Positions 1 to 9,271 of a stretch of 64,000 nucleotides of DNA are shown here, piece after piece. Every line of letters begins with the position of its first letter. Within the stretch, counting starts at the first letter, position 1. This stretch comes from Symbiodinium natans (Eukaryota; Sar; Dinophyceae; Suessiales; Symbiodiniaceae). The notes beneath the pieces are model-generated. The model saw nothing but the letters and a program-made list of their open reading frames with translations, ran no database searches and was not told where the DNA came from. The stretch is taken from NCBI GenBank assembly GCA_905221605.1, contig CAJNDS010002294.1, positions 219,501-283,500 of the forward strand, written 5' to 3'. Position numbers and translations under genes: made by a program.

Positions 1-335
1 AACCATTTTTTTCATTCATCTGTTTGTGTGGATGCGGCTGCATGTTATGCAGGACGTGAAGCTCTTGAGAAGCGCCTGCAGACGTAAGATGCTCGTTGAC
101 TTGGGGATTCATGGATCAGCTTTGCCAGTGCATCCGCGGTTGGGACAATTGTCCAGGTCCATCGCAGCCGAGAAAGCCGTGTACGACTCCGGAAGTTGGT
201 GGAGTACGGCCATGCGCCATCAAGACCTCCACAGAACGTGCGGCTTGCTCTGCCACTGTCTGAGGTTGAGAGCTTTCTTGGCACGGACCGTAAGGCGCGT
301 GATTGCGCGACCGGCGTAGAGAAGAGTGAAGCGGG

Positions 336-958
336 CTGAGCTCGGCAAGCGAGGCGCAGCTGGAGGACGCCATGGGCGTCGCCGCCACTGCAGCGGAGAC
401 CCTGTCAGGACGGCAGCATTGCTACAGTATTGCTACCCGCAACTGCCATATGCTCGGCAGCCCCTCCCACTGGAAGTAGCGAGAACGGATGCAAAGCACA
501 AGGGGATGCTTTGATACTGCAAAGAGTCTTTCTGGCAAGCAGATGCTTTTTGAAGGCTTCGATATCTCAGAAAAAAAGTGCAGGAGACTTCTTTGCTGCA
601 ATGGGCGCGGGCATCATGTCTGGAGCTGGGGAGATTGCTGGTTTCGACGAGCTGATGAAGGGTGACTTTGCGGGGGCGATGAAGAAGCGCAAAGACGTTT
701 GGGAGGCAGAAATCCATTGTTTGTGTGACCCAGCGGTTTTTTGGCTGTGTCGGAGTGGGTATTGCGGACTGCTTCAGGTAGCAAGCTCCGAAGAAGGACG
801 TGCTGCATTGAGACAGAAGGCCCTGGCCTGTGCTGACCGAGCAACTAAGAGTTTGCGAGAGCTGCTCTCTCTTTCAGGCAGATGTGGCCATGAAGCGGGC
901 CAAGCAGCAGGCATGCTCTGTGATTAGGACTGTGGGCTTCGGACTATGCTGGGCTTAG
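336..958 (+). CDS. Unidentified multi-exon gene (partial model)
   Basis: I do not recognise this gene. Coding-like segments follow one another on the + strand: about 336-408 (Ala/Glu-rich helix), about 571-708 (a Gly-rich stretch with MGAGIMSGAGEIAGF, then a Lys/Glu-rich helix), about 776-870 (helical), and a final exon 878-958. The final exon follows a strong pyrimidine-AG acceptor and ends at TAG after ADVAMKRAKQQACSV and a short hydrophobic tail. Frames differ between segments, so introns are implied, but donors were not resolved. No start codon could be fixed. The next identified gene is a lipase 1.1 kb downstream on the same strand; this could be its neighbour or, less likely, a distant 5' part of it. 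Confidence 0.4.
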
Positions 959-1044
959 ACTTCAGCTTACTGGTAGGAAAAACAATGGAGACCCCCTTCT
1001 TCAGACAATTCTCTGGATTTTCGGGTTTAGGAAGGAGACCATCA

Positions 1045-1105
1045 ACTCCAGAGTTAATTGGCGGTATTGTTCAAGCCCCTCTCTGAAGGGAATTAACTCT
1101 GGAGT
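1045..1105. repeat. Perfect 15-bp inverted repeat (hairpin)
   Basis: ACTCCAGAGTTAATT at 1045-1059 is matched by its exact reverse complement at 1091-1105, leaving a 31-nt loop. Variants of the same arm (CCAGAGTTAGTT, GAACTCTGGATT) recur near 1436 and 1484, so this may be the remains of a small inverted-repeat element. Confidence 0.75.
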
Positions 1106-1720
1106 AAATGTTTGCTTGGGCCCCTTCACAACGAAATACTGATGGCTTGCCATCTTACGAAGTACCGATGGCTTCTGCTTTTACTGACCACCGAAACAAA
1201 AACATCTCTGGAGCTAGATGTTTTGAAGACCCGAGACAAACACAGGGACGGCTTACCCACATCCAGCACCTAAACAGTCAAATTTTGAGTCAGTCGGTTT
1301 TTGAATTCTCGAGAAGTGGAAATACCGATGGCTTGCTCTTGTACGAAGCGAGATACGGATGCCTTGCCTGCTGTTTTACGGGCCACCGAAAAACAATCCA
1401 AGCTGCTTTGAAGACCCGAGCAAACAAATCATAAAGTCCAGAGTTAGTTGCTTTTGAAAACCAGGCACATACCTGCAAGAACGAACTCTGGATTGAATTC
1501 TGTTCCCGTCCTGGGTTCGGATGCCGCTTCCTTCTGCTTCCCCTTCCCTGCTGCCAAGCTGAATCCATTTCTGTCCTGTCTATTCGCCCCCCACCCCCCC
1601 CTCTGCTTCCACATCCCCCTTGCGTGTTAAATGATTGCACGAAGCCTCTCGAAGCCCTGAAGCCTAACAGCACCTTCACACCTGCGATCTCCGGTTTGGG
1701 TTGCCTCGCCGCTGCGCAGG

Positions 1721-1920
1721 CCCCGGTCGAGGCGGCTGGTGTAGCGGTAAAATTAAGTCGCGGTGGGAAGGTGGGAGTGGTGGGGTGGGGTTTGGTGGGG
1801 TGGTAGGGGTGGGGGTGGTGAGGGTGGCACTGTAGGGGTGGTAGGGTGGTGGGGGAGGGGGGTGGAGGGGTGTACCTGCTTTATTCTGCCCAGACACCTC
1901 GGCCCGAGGCCTCGGCGGAT
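1721..1920 (-). repeat. Composite repeat: element A, G tract, element B (copy 1)
   Basis: Reading the minus strand, 1721-1765 matches element A (consensus about TTTTNACGCTACGCGACC followed by GCCTCGGCCCGG), which also occurs near 25775 and 48350. It is followed by a GGTGGGG-type tract to about 1870 and then by element B, CCCGAGGCCTCGGCGGATTT (about 1901-1920), which occurs again near 49084. The order A, G run, B is shared with the copy at 48.35-49.11 kb. Confidence 0.6.
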
Positions 1921-2071
1921 TTAGCTAAAGCTGTTGTTTCCATCGGCTTCCAATTCAGGATTTTGTTGATTCGGCTCATGCAGGCCATGATTCGACTGGC
2001 CCAGGGGATGGAGCTGATGCTCGGAGCTCTGTGGATTTCAGCCAATGTGGAAGGAGACGTCCCGGTGCGAC

Positions 2072-4701
2072 ATGGTGCATCCAAGCATGCCGAGGTCGGT
2101 GCGCAAGGGAGCTTGGAAGATGCTCGAGCAGGCTGTCATGGATGAAGGCCTCCGAAGGAGCGTCTCGCACGGGTACAACTTTGCTGGTAGTATAGAATGC
2201 TTTACCATGGTCAGGGGCCGCTGATGGTACCTCTTTTGCTGACTATGAGCAGCCGGGCGCACAGTGGAACAGTAGAAGTAGAAGCGTGGGGCGGTGGGAA
2301 GGGCAACGGGGCGAGATGGTGCGAGATTGTGCGAGAATCCGATGCGAGGTTGGCTTATCTCGAAGCAGGCAGCACAAACACCGAGTGCTGGGCCGCCACC
2401 TTGGAGGTGGAGACGCTTCCGGGTCCGTACCGTGGGATCCACGGACTGAGGTCTGGCGCCTTTTGGCCGCCAAGCGGATAGTGGTCGCCTTTCGCGGCAC
2501 CTGCGACTTTGGCGATGTGTTGACCGATATCGCGGTGCGGAGCTTACGGTCGAAGTTCCCACGCTGATTGACGATGGTTGCGATCGATGGTGGGTGACTG
2601 CAATCCTAGTTCAGCCGCAGATCTGTTTTCGTTCCGATAGCCAAGATCCTCCGACCGATGCTGTGAATCGACAACTGTTCGGGTTTGAGAAGGCTTACAT
2701 TAATGCCGCTATGTAGCTACCAACTACGGTGCCTATTGAAGTCAAACTTCGCCACCGCCTTCTTTGAAAAGCCTTCAGAGCCAGACGCCTCTGAGAAATC
2801 TGATCCAACAGCTCGGTTGGAGTGGTAAGTGCTGGGTGGCGAAACCCGGAGGCTCATAAAGGCACAATTGAGGACGTCAAAGTCCCCAGAAGCCGCCTGA
2901 TTACTGGAGCGCCTCTCGCTGGTTGAAGGCGGCTGCCCATCTAAGCTCTTCGGTTCTGGCTTCGCTAGCCGATATCGCGCCGTGTGGGTCACAATGAGGA
3001 ACGTTCAGGTCCTGTAATTTGTGGCGCCAAGGGACAAACTCGCCAGTGGGACTCTTCCGAACCCGTTGCCGACTGGTTGGGCCTTGCAACCTGCAACGGG
3101 TTGCTGCAAGACTGCTGTGTACAGGTACCATGAATGCGAGCGCTCAAGAAGCGCTTTTTGAGCAATGACACATGTTGTTCACACTGCGCAGGCGATACCT
3201 CGAGTGATCGGTGATTTGGGCAAGGTGCCATTGTGCACGCTGCGGTGCTTTGCATACGGGGGTCATGGATTCTGCGCAAGGTGCATGAAGGCTTTTCTCG
3301 AGCATACGACTCCGATGCGGGCTCAGCGATTGAGTGATTGGTTTTCTTTTCTTCATGTTCTCTCTTGTCCTTTGCTGCATCTGCTTTCGTCAAGATCATT
3401 TGTTCTGGACCCCGCGGGTAAAGTAGAGAAACCTCAAAAGGCCCATGCACTGCTTGACTAGCTTGCTTTTACATCTTGACTGAGTTCCCTGTGCATTTTC
3501 AGGTCCGTGAGGCACTACACGCGGTCTTGGAGAGAGGATGTCTGGGAGATGGCGAAGGATGGGAGGTGCACTTCTTTGCATTCTGCAAATGCGCTGCCTT
3601 GAGTGCGGGCCAAGAAGCGAACGATCCGACTCGGTCCCCACCCTTGGCGCCTTGACATAACATGACAAAATCCTCCTTTGCTGCAGGTTGTTTTCACGGG
3701 GCATTCGCTTGGTACTCCGCTCAGTGCAAACGAGGTAGAATCTGGTAGAACAACCGGCCGCAAAGCATGTGTACCCGTAGTCTGCATCTGAGGTGGTGCG
3801 CTAGCAACCTTGGCATCCTTGGATATAGCCCGCACCATCCGACTTGGACTCAGTAGGAACACAGCGGGAATGTGGGAACGATGTTGCATGCAGCGTGACA
3901 GCCGGGGCCGCTTAAAATAAGGTGGCCTGCCGGCAGATTTTGGCAGCCCACATGAAGTTGGGAAGATCCGGCCAACTCCTCTAAGGTGCGGTTACTGGAT
4001 TTGCTGGATGTTCGGTTCACAAGCATCAGCGGAGTCGTTTCCAGAGCGGTTGCTGAGCAGTTGTGAGCCGTCTGAATCATTCGCAGTCCTTGCCAGGGGC
4101 GCTGAGATAATTGCATGCACGTGCGGAGCTTGGCATGCAGCTGCACATACCGACTCTGACGAAGACTTCGCCTCTTCAGATTTGGTGCTCCGCGAGTTGG
4201 CAGTGCTCGTGTGGCTGCTGCTTACGATGAATTCGTGGAGCCCCCGGAGCTCTGACTCCTACTATTCCTACTCTGCTCTGAGGATAGAGTTCGAGTTTTG
4301 GCGCTTTTCCCGAGCTGAGGTTCCAAGGGCTTGGCGCATCTTCAGTACCTCTGACGTGGTGCCTGCTGTGCCGCCGACGAGTCTCTGGGGTGCGCGGTTT
4401 GCATTTTTGTGCGCTCAGTCACGTTATCCAGACTCTTTGCTGGTCTTCCCACCAGAAGCCTGAGCTAATGGGAAGGTTTTAATGGGAAGGTTTTAATGGG
4501 AAGGTTTCCGCCATGCCGGGATTGGTGTGGAGCTGGATCCGCAAAAAAGTGAGCTCATCGCCGCTGCCTGAGAGGAGCCGACGGCTGCGTGTAGTGTTTA
4601 TGCACATCCGAAGGCCGGCGCTGATCCCACCCTCGGTCAGTAAGCGCATCACGCAGCGGTCTCTGAATTTTTCCTACCATCACCGCCTGAATCCGGAGTG
4701 A
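2072..4701 (+). CDS. Class 3 (alpha/beta hydrolase) lipase gene, split
   Basis: Exons on the + strand reconstruct a lipase class 3 (triacylglycerol lipase-like) fold in the right order. Exon 2072-2186 begins with ATG. An exon around 2440-2545 has IVVAFRGT followed by DVLTDI, the family's oxyanion-region strand. About 2665-2713 gives GFEKAYINA (family H-x-GF-x-x-AY). Exon 3503-3565 is helical. Exon 3687-3711 gives VVFTGHSLG, the nucleophile elbow with Ser in GHSLG. The exon from 3793 continues GALATLASLDIA. The exon from about 3985 gives FGSQASAESF, like the family TFGSP segment. The exon from 4320 gives RIFSTSDVVPAVPP, carrying the probable catalytic Asp. Introns 3566-3686 and 3712-3792 are GT-AG with matching phase. 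The last 240 bases, with a possible catalytic His in SYHHRL near 4678, are tentative. No signal peptide could be assigned. Confidence 0.85.
4467..4508. repeat. Three tandem copies of a 14-bp unit
   Basis: AATGGGAAGGTTTT is repeated three times (4467-4480, 4481-4494, 4495-4508; last base differs). It lies just after the stop codon that closes the 4320 lipase exon. Confidence 0.9.
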
Positions 4702-4734
4702 AGGCCGCCTCCAGCTGATCAAAATCACGAAGTT

Positions 4735-4735
4735 G

Positions 4736-4768
<33 letters not shown>

Positions 4769-4779
4769 TGTGTGTGTGT
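4735..4779. repeat. (TG)n microsatellite upstream of the LINE
   Basis: Uninterrupted TG/GT dinucleotides with one TATG interruption, directly before the retrotransposon. A second dinucleotide tract lies just downstream of the element at about 9496-9556. Confidence 0.95.
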
Positions 4780-4905
4780 CTAGCCGCTATCCATCAAGTT
4801 AGAATGCCCTGACGCGGCGACGGGCGAATGCCATGATGCATAGCAGGCAGCTCTTGTGATGACTGCCAGACCGGGGCTGCCCGGCTTTCCGGAAGTGGCG
4901 ACAGC

Positions 4906-7900
4906 ATGCCAAGTTGGACAGCTGTCTCATACAATCCTTTATCCCTCAAACGAGCGTGCCGATTACAGCAGATACTGCAAGAGTTCAAATGGTATTCGTT
5001 CGCTGGTTTGCAGGGTACTCAGAGGCGTACTGATCATGCAGTGGTTCAGTATCATTGTGGTCATCATATGGTTTTTGAGTGGGGTTGCACAGCTGGCGAT
5101 AAAGCAGCGGGGGTTCTTCTTGCAGTCAGATCGCGGCTTTTCCAGTCCCGCAACGTCGTTCGCGTTCACACACCTCCAGCCCTTTTTCAAGGAAGGCTTG
5201 GTGCAGTTCGCTTGCGTAGAGGTGATGCTGATTTTTGTGTCATTGTGGCATATGTCCCAGTGGAGCCTCATAGCCAAGCGCAGCGGGCTTACAATGAACG
5301 CTTGTGGGCATGGGTACAGCATTTGCTGGACTCACTGCCGAGTCGATGTGTGCCAGTCTTACTGCTGGATGCCAGCGGTAGGACAGGTTCTGTCGGTAGT
5401 GATGCCGTGGGTTTGGTGCAGCCACAAAGACAGAACTTCAATGGTTCACTCATGCATGGTGTTCTACTACATCACCATTTATTTGCTGTTAACACCTGTT
5501 TCCCTGCCGGAGACACCTATTTTGGATGCTTCGAGCGGAACAGTCGCATCGATTACGTCTGCTTGCCGCAGACGATGTGGCCAAGAGTTCGTCAGTGCAC
5601 CGTCCTACATGCGGCCGGAGACAGGTTGCAAATTATTCCCAGCGCGGGAAAACGCGATCACAGGCCCATATTGGTGCGCTTCGAACATGAGCTTACGTAT
5701 GCAACAAGTGCAGATGGCCCCAAGTGGGATCAAATGCGTCTGGCTCAAGGAGTTCTGCAAGGGCAAAACAGGGAGCGGTTTCTGGCAGCTGTTGAAGCTC
5801 AGTGCGCGCGAAGTCCGGAGTGGGAAACGTTGGAGTCTGGCCCACCAGGGCCACTTTGGGACAAGCTCAATGGCATTGTTCTTGAAGCTGGTCAGCTTTT
5901 CTACAGCCGGGTTGCAGCAAGAAGACAACAACCGGGAGACACAGCGCAGGCTGCTGAGGAGCTATGCCAAGCACGAGCGAAATTGGCAGCCATGCCAAAG
6001 CGAGTCATATCATCGAGACAATACACACATCAAGACCTCAGCGATATGCTTGTCCGCTGGCACGCAGTTGCCCAACACCGGCGGAGGCAGAGAGAGCTGG
6101 ATGTGTTGGCTAAGAGAGATAGGATGCATCGTGAGACTCGCTTGCTGGATGAATATGACTATGCTTGGCATCGTAGAGACATGGCTCAAATGTGGGCCAC
6201 GGCGAGACAGCTGTCTGGAAAGGCTCTGGGTCCCAAGAAAAGATGCTATCGCCAACCTGTGCGGGAGCGGCCGGACCATGTGCAGTGGGAGGCTTACCTC
6301 AAGCAGCCTGGTTCAGAAGGTGGGTGCCGAGCCGAGTCAGTCCACTGGGAGCAATTCAAAAGCCATGAGGACGCGTGTGACGTGGTGGAGTCCGACCCAT
6401 CTACAATTTGTGCTGATGCAGCTGCTGATTTTCTCGCTTTGCGTCATGAGGTGCATCGATTGCGCCTACGAAAAACAGTGCCAGAATGGTCTTGTCCGGC
6501 AGAGCTGTGGAGACAGTTGCTGCATCCGCAATACCTGCGAACCAAGTTGCGACGTGGAGTGGGTTTTCAAGCAGATCCACCGGGGACTTGTTTCATACAA
6601 CGCATGGTGGGGCTCATGCGGTCCATTCGAAGGTATGGACGCTCGCCTGCAATCTGGCACAGGTCTTCCACAGCTCAAATCGATAAGCGCAACAGTAAGA
6701 GTGGGCCTGCAGGCGTTAGACTCATCAACATGCTGGATCCTTTGGGCAGAGCCTTTTACAACCACCTCTGGAAGACTTGCCAGCATGCTTCTCAAAGAGA
6801 CTATGCTGCCGGATACACCAGGCACCGGAGTCGGTTGGAACCTATCCTACAGCAACACTGCTTGGGCTGGCGCTTGCGAAAAGCGAAGGTTTCGCACAGC
6901 ACTTCCTTTTATGATGCTGCCAATGCCTTCTACTCCATCGACCACGCTGAGCTTGATAGTTGCATCTCAAGGATCTCCCCGTCGCACAATGTCAGCTTGC
7001 TGGTGCAGCGCCACAGATCGGCGGTTATCTGTGTACATGGAGGAGACGAGTCTGCAGACTTTCGGCTGGGGGCCGGAACGCTTCAAGGTGATGGAATGGC
7101 AGCGCAACTTTTTGTGGAGGTCTATAATCCATGTCTTGACAGAGTGCGGGAATATGCCTCCCACTTGGAGCCACCAGGACAGTTTGTCGCGTGGGATGTG
7201 GTCAACAACAAGTGGGTGGAGGCTGCTTTTTCCGCGTATGCAGATGATGTTGCGAACAAAGTCACTGGCCACACTGCAAAGGAGATCTCAGACAAAAGCT
7301 CCCAACTCAATGACACCATCGATCAATGTTTTTCAGGGATTGGATTGGCTCAGAACAGGGGAAAGCAAGAACATGTCCCCTTCTTTGCTGGGCCAGGAGC
7401 CAGAGCTGAGTACGCTGCAGTGTTTCGCAACAATATACTGGCAGGGCAGACTGTCCGTGCAGCTCGGTATCTTGGACCACGTTATGACATGCGTGGCCGC
7501 TTGCACGAGGAGCTGCAGCATCGAGTGGGGGCTGCGCGGCTGGGGTGGGTCATGTTTGGCAGGTTCTGGTCTAGAGCTGCTGCTGCTGCCAGGAAATCCA
7601 GACTCATTGTCTTCAGTAGCATGGTGCACGCGCCGTTGCTCTCTGGCCTGGAATGCTTCGTGCTGCATAAAGGCGACTATGAGCGGCTTGACAGGACCTT
7701 GCTCAAGTATGGTCGCAAGCTCATGTGTGGAGCTGGTTGCCTCAAACGTCGGGGCGAAAATGGTGAAATGCACTATCAGGCCGTCTCAAACAAGCAGGTG
7801 TACAAATACATGCACATCGCACCTAGCAGGGATGAATTGTCGGTCAAAAGATTGCAGTGGTATCAGCAGATTGCTCGGAGCTCCGAATTGCACAGTATTT

Positions 7901-8616
7901 GGTTTGCATGCATGTTTGGGATGTTTGGCTTCGAACACTATACCACCATTGAACATGACGGCAGCTTCCACAGAGATGCCAACCCATGGGCACAGCAGTT
8001 TCAAAATGCCATTTTGGAGCAGCTGCTGCGTTTCGAAGATGGAGCAGTCCTGGTTTCCCTTCTCGAAAATCGGCCTCTGCGGATTTTTACAGACCTTCAA
8101 GAGCTGTTCATCAAGATTGATGTGTCCCCAATTCGTCTCAAGCATTTTGCAGTTTGCATCCCTCCACCTGAATATGTTGCTAGCCCAGAGGTTTCAGCAG
8201 CCGAAGACGGTGGGGTGGCAGAGCTGGATGAGCCTTCTTTCCGATGCACATGCTTATGTGAAGATGGCACACCGTGCACGTCCACTTTCAAGAGCAAACA
8301 GCAACTCTCGGTTCACGTTCGCTCTACGCAAGGGGGTACGCACGCAGTCATTCCAGATTACAGAAAGCTGGCAATCACGAATCAATGCCCGTTTTGCCGG
8401 CATGTGTTCAGCAGCAAGCGCACTGCGCAACAACACATTAGGCGAGCCTTGTGCAATCAGATATGCACTGGAAGTGGTAGCGCTGTGGTGTTTGAGCCAG
8501 ACATTCCCAGCGACATTATTTGCCCATACTGCTCAGTTGCTTTTACATCGTTGTCACAGTTGTGGGATCATGTGGTCCAACATGTGGCTGGGCCCAGGCG
8601 CCAAGAGCAGTTGTAG
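4906..8616 (+). CDS. LINE endonuclease / reverse transcriptase / zinc-finger polyprotein
   Basis: A 1,236-residue polyprotein for target-primed reverse transcription. The N-terminal 230 residues form an exonuclease-endonuclease-phosphatase fold: AVSYNPLSL as first strand, LLLDASGRTGS in the position of the usual GDFN loop, SRIDYVCLP, and KRDHRPILV with the conserved DH. The motif that normally carries the metal-binding Glu (LQET) reads LQGTQ. A basic linker follows. The reverse transcriptase domain has motif A FYDAANAFYSID (near residue 665), motif B GTLQGDGMAAQ, and the catalytic YADDV (near residue 780). A thumb-like region follows. The C-terminus has three zinc-finger-like modules; the last two begin CPFCRHVF and CPYCSVAF, and the last ends DHVVQH. 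The start is the first ATG after an in-frame TGA at 4834 and lies only four residues before the first endonuclease strand. No RNase H domain was recognised. Confidence 0.95.
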   Translation: MPSWTAVSYNPLSLKRACRLQQILQEFKWYSFAGLQGTQRRTDHAVVQYHCGHHMVFEWGCTAGDKAAGVLLAVRSRLFQSRNVVRVHTPPALFQGRLGAVRLRRGDADFCVIVAYVPVEPHSQAQRAYNERLWAWVQHLLDSLPSRCVPVLLLDASGRTGSVGSDAVGLVQPQRQNFNGSLMHGVLLHHHLFAVNTCFPAGDTYFGCFERNSRIDYVCLPQTMWPRVRQCTVLHAAGDRLQIIPSAGKRDHRPILVRFEHELTYATSADGPKWDQMRLAQGVLQGQNRERFLAAVEAQCARSPEWETLESGPPGPLWDKLNGIVLEAGQLFYSRVAARRQQPGDTAQAAEELCQARAKLAAMPKRVISSRQYTHQDLSDMLVRWHAVAQHRRRQRELDVLAKRDRMHRETRLLDEYDYAWHRRDMAQMWATARQLSGKALGPKKRCYRQPVRERPDHVQWEAYLKQPGSEGGCRAESVHWEQFKSHEDACDVVESDPSTICADAAADFLALRHEVHRLRLRKTVPEWSCPAELWRQLLHPQYLRTKLRRGVGFQADPPGTCFIQRMVGLMRSIRRYGRSPAIWHRSSTAQIDKRNSKSGPAGVRLINMLDPLGRAFYNHLWKTCQHASQRDYAAGYTRHRSRLEPILQQHCLGWRLRKAKVSHSTSFYDAANAFYSIDHAELDSCISRISPSHNVSLLVQRHRSAVICVHGGDESADFRLGAGTLQGDGMAAQLFVEVYNPCLDRVREYASHLEPPGQFVAWDVVNNKWVEAAFSAYADDVANKVTGHTAKEISDKSSQLNDTIDQCFSGIGLAQNRGKQEHVPFFAGPGARAEYAAVFRNNILAGQTVRAARYLGPRYDMRGRLHEELQHRVGAARLGWVMFGRFWSRAAAAARKSRLIVFSSMVHAPLLSGLECFVLHKGDYERLDRTLLKYGRKLMCGAGCLKRRGENGEMHYQAVSNKQVYKYMHIAPSRDELSVKRLQWYQQIARSSELHSIWFACMFGMFGFEHYTTIEHDGSFHRDANPWAQQFQNAILEQLLRFEDGAVLVSLLENRPLRIFTDLQELFIKIDVSPIRLKHFAVCIPPPEYVASPEVSAAEDGGVAELDEPSFRCTCLCEDGTPCTSTFKSKQQLSVHVRSTQGGTHAVIPDYRKLAITNQCPFCRHVFSSKRTAQQHIRRALCNQICTGSGSAVVFEPDIPSDIICPYCSVAFTSLSQLWDHVVQHVAGPRRQEQL

Positions 8617-8650
8617 TGAGCCACGTAGCTTGAAACCCAGCTGCTTCACA

Positions 8651-9271
8651 ATGGATGCTTGGGAGCTAGGCCCCCCTGCGGCAAAACCGACGGCTAAGCG
8701 TGTTGCTGTGGGGACGGAGAAGGACATGGCAAAGGCTGTGCATCTCATTGCCAGGTTGTGCCTCAAGAATTCCCTCGAAGTAAGAGAACTCCAGGCTGCT
8801 TGCTTCGTGACATTCATCCTGCCCAAGTCCTGCCCCTACGTCCAAGCTGTGCTCAACGCCACCAAGCAGTATGCAGACAAGGCAAAAAGCGCGCAGGCAG
8901 GCAAGTGCGAACCCCCGCCAGGAGAGCCTCACGTACATGCCTGGGCGGCGCTGCTAAGGGTGGCGTTGGACGATGAGGCCCTCAACGCAGATGATCGACA
9001 GGCCATCGAGCAACATCGTGCAGTCTCGACGGACCCGCTCATCATGTCCGGGGTCGTGTATGTGTGCAAGGTCCGCAAAGCTTTCGACCGGGACAGCATG
9101 AAGATGTTCTTCTCGGTGCATCGAGATGCAGAACCCTCTTTGGCGGCCTTGACAAAGGGAGTGATCCATGCAGGTGGCAAACTCAAGAGAGGACAGGCTC
9201 CAAAAAGCGGGCTGGAAAGAGAAGTGCAAGAAGTGGTCGACCACTTGACAGAGATCTTGGGGAGCAAATGA
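8651..9271 (+). CDS. Second ORF of the LINE, unknown 206-residue protein
   Basis: A 206-residue ORF begins 34 nt after the polyprotein stop, in the +1-shifted frame. It starts MDAWELGPPAAKP and has helical, charged composition with two conserved-looking cores, one with FVTFILPKSCPYVQAVL and one with MKMFFSVHRDAEPSL. It ends KSGLEREVQEVVDHLTEILG. It does not look like a gag-type ORF1 (no CCHC knuckles or coiled coil), and I do not recognise the fold. Because the same frame is open from 4856 without a stop, it could be made as a separate protein from 8651 or as a frameshift fusion to the polyprotein. Its retention next to an intact polyprotein argues that it is functional. Confidence 0.7.
   Translation: MDAWELGPPAAKPTAKRVAVGTEKDMAKAVHLIARLCLKNSLEVRELQAACFVTFILPKSCPYVQAVLNATKQYADKAKSAQAGKCEPPPGEPHVHAWAALLRVALDDEALNADDRQAIEQHRAVSTDPLIMSGVVYVCKVRKAFDRDSMKMFFSVHRDAEPSLAALTKGVIHAGGKLKRGQAPKSGLEREVQEVVDHLTEILGSK

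Larger units (their letters stand above)
959..2071. other. Intergenic stretch with inverted repeats and G-rich DNA
   Basis: No convincing coding exon. It holds a 15-bp inverted repeat (1045-1059 and 1091-1105), a related imperfect pair near 1436-1495, scattered short repeats of a GATGGCTTGC type (about 1140-1345), a reverse copy of repeat element A (about 1721-1765), a G-rich tract (about 1765-1870) and a copy of repeat element B (about 1890-1920). Confidence 0.6.
4856..9271 (+). other. 1,471-codon open frame overlapping the entire LINE
   Basis: The +1-shifted frame has no stop codon from 4856 to 9271. It overlaps all of the polyprotein ORF and runs into the downstream ORF. Chance predicts about 58 stops in 1,236 codons. 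I checked the frame by hand near 5102-5160 and 8580-8660. In the polyprotein, none of the roughly twenty Met codons I inspected is followed by a codon starting with A, which would create TGA in this frame. The overlapping translation has several hydrophobic stretches but no domain I recognise. Whether it is translated is unknown. Confidence 0.45.
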
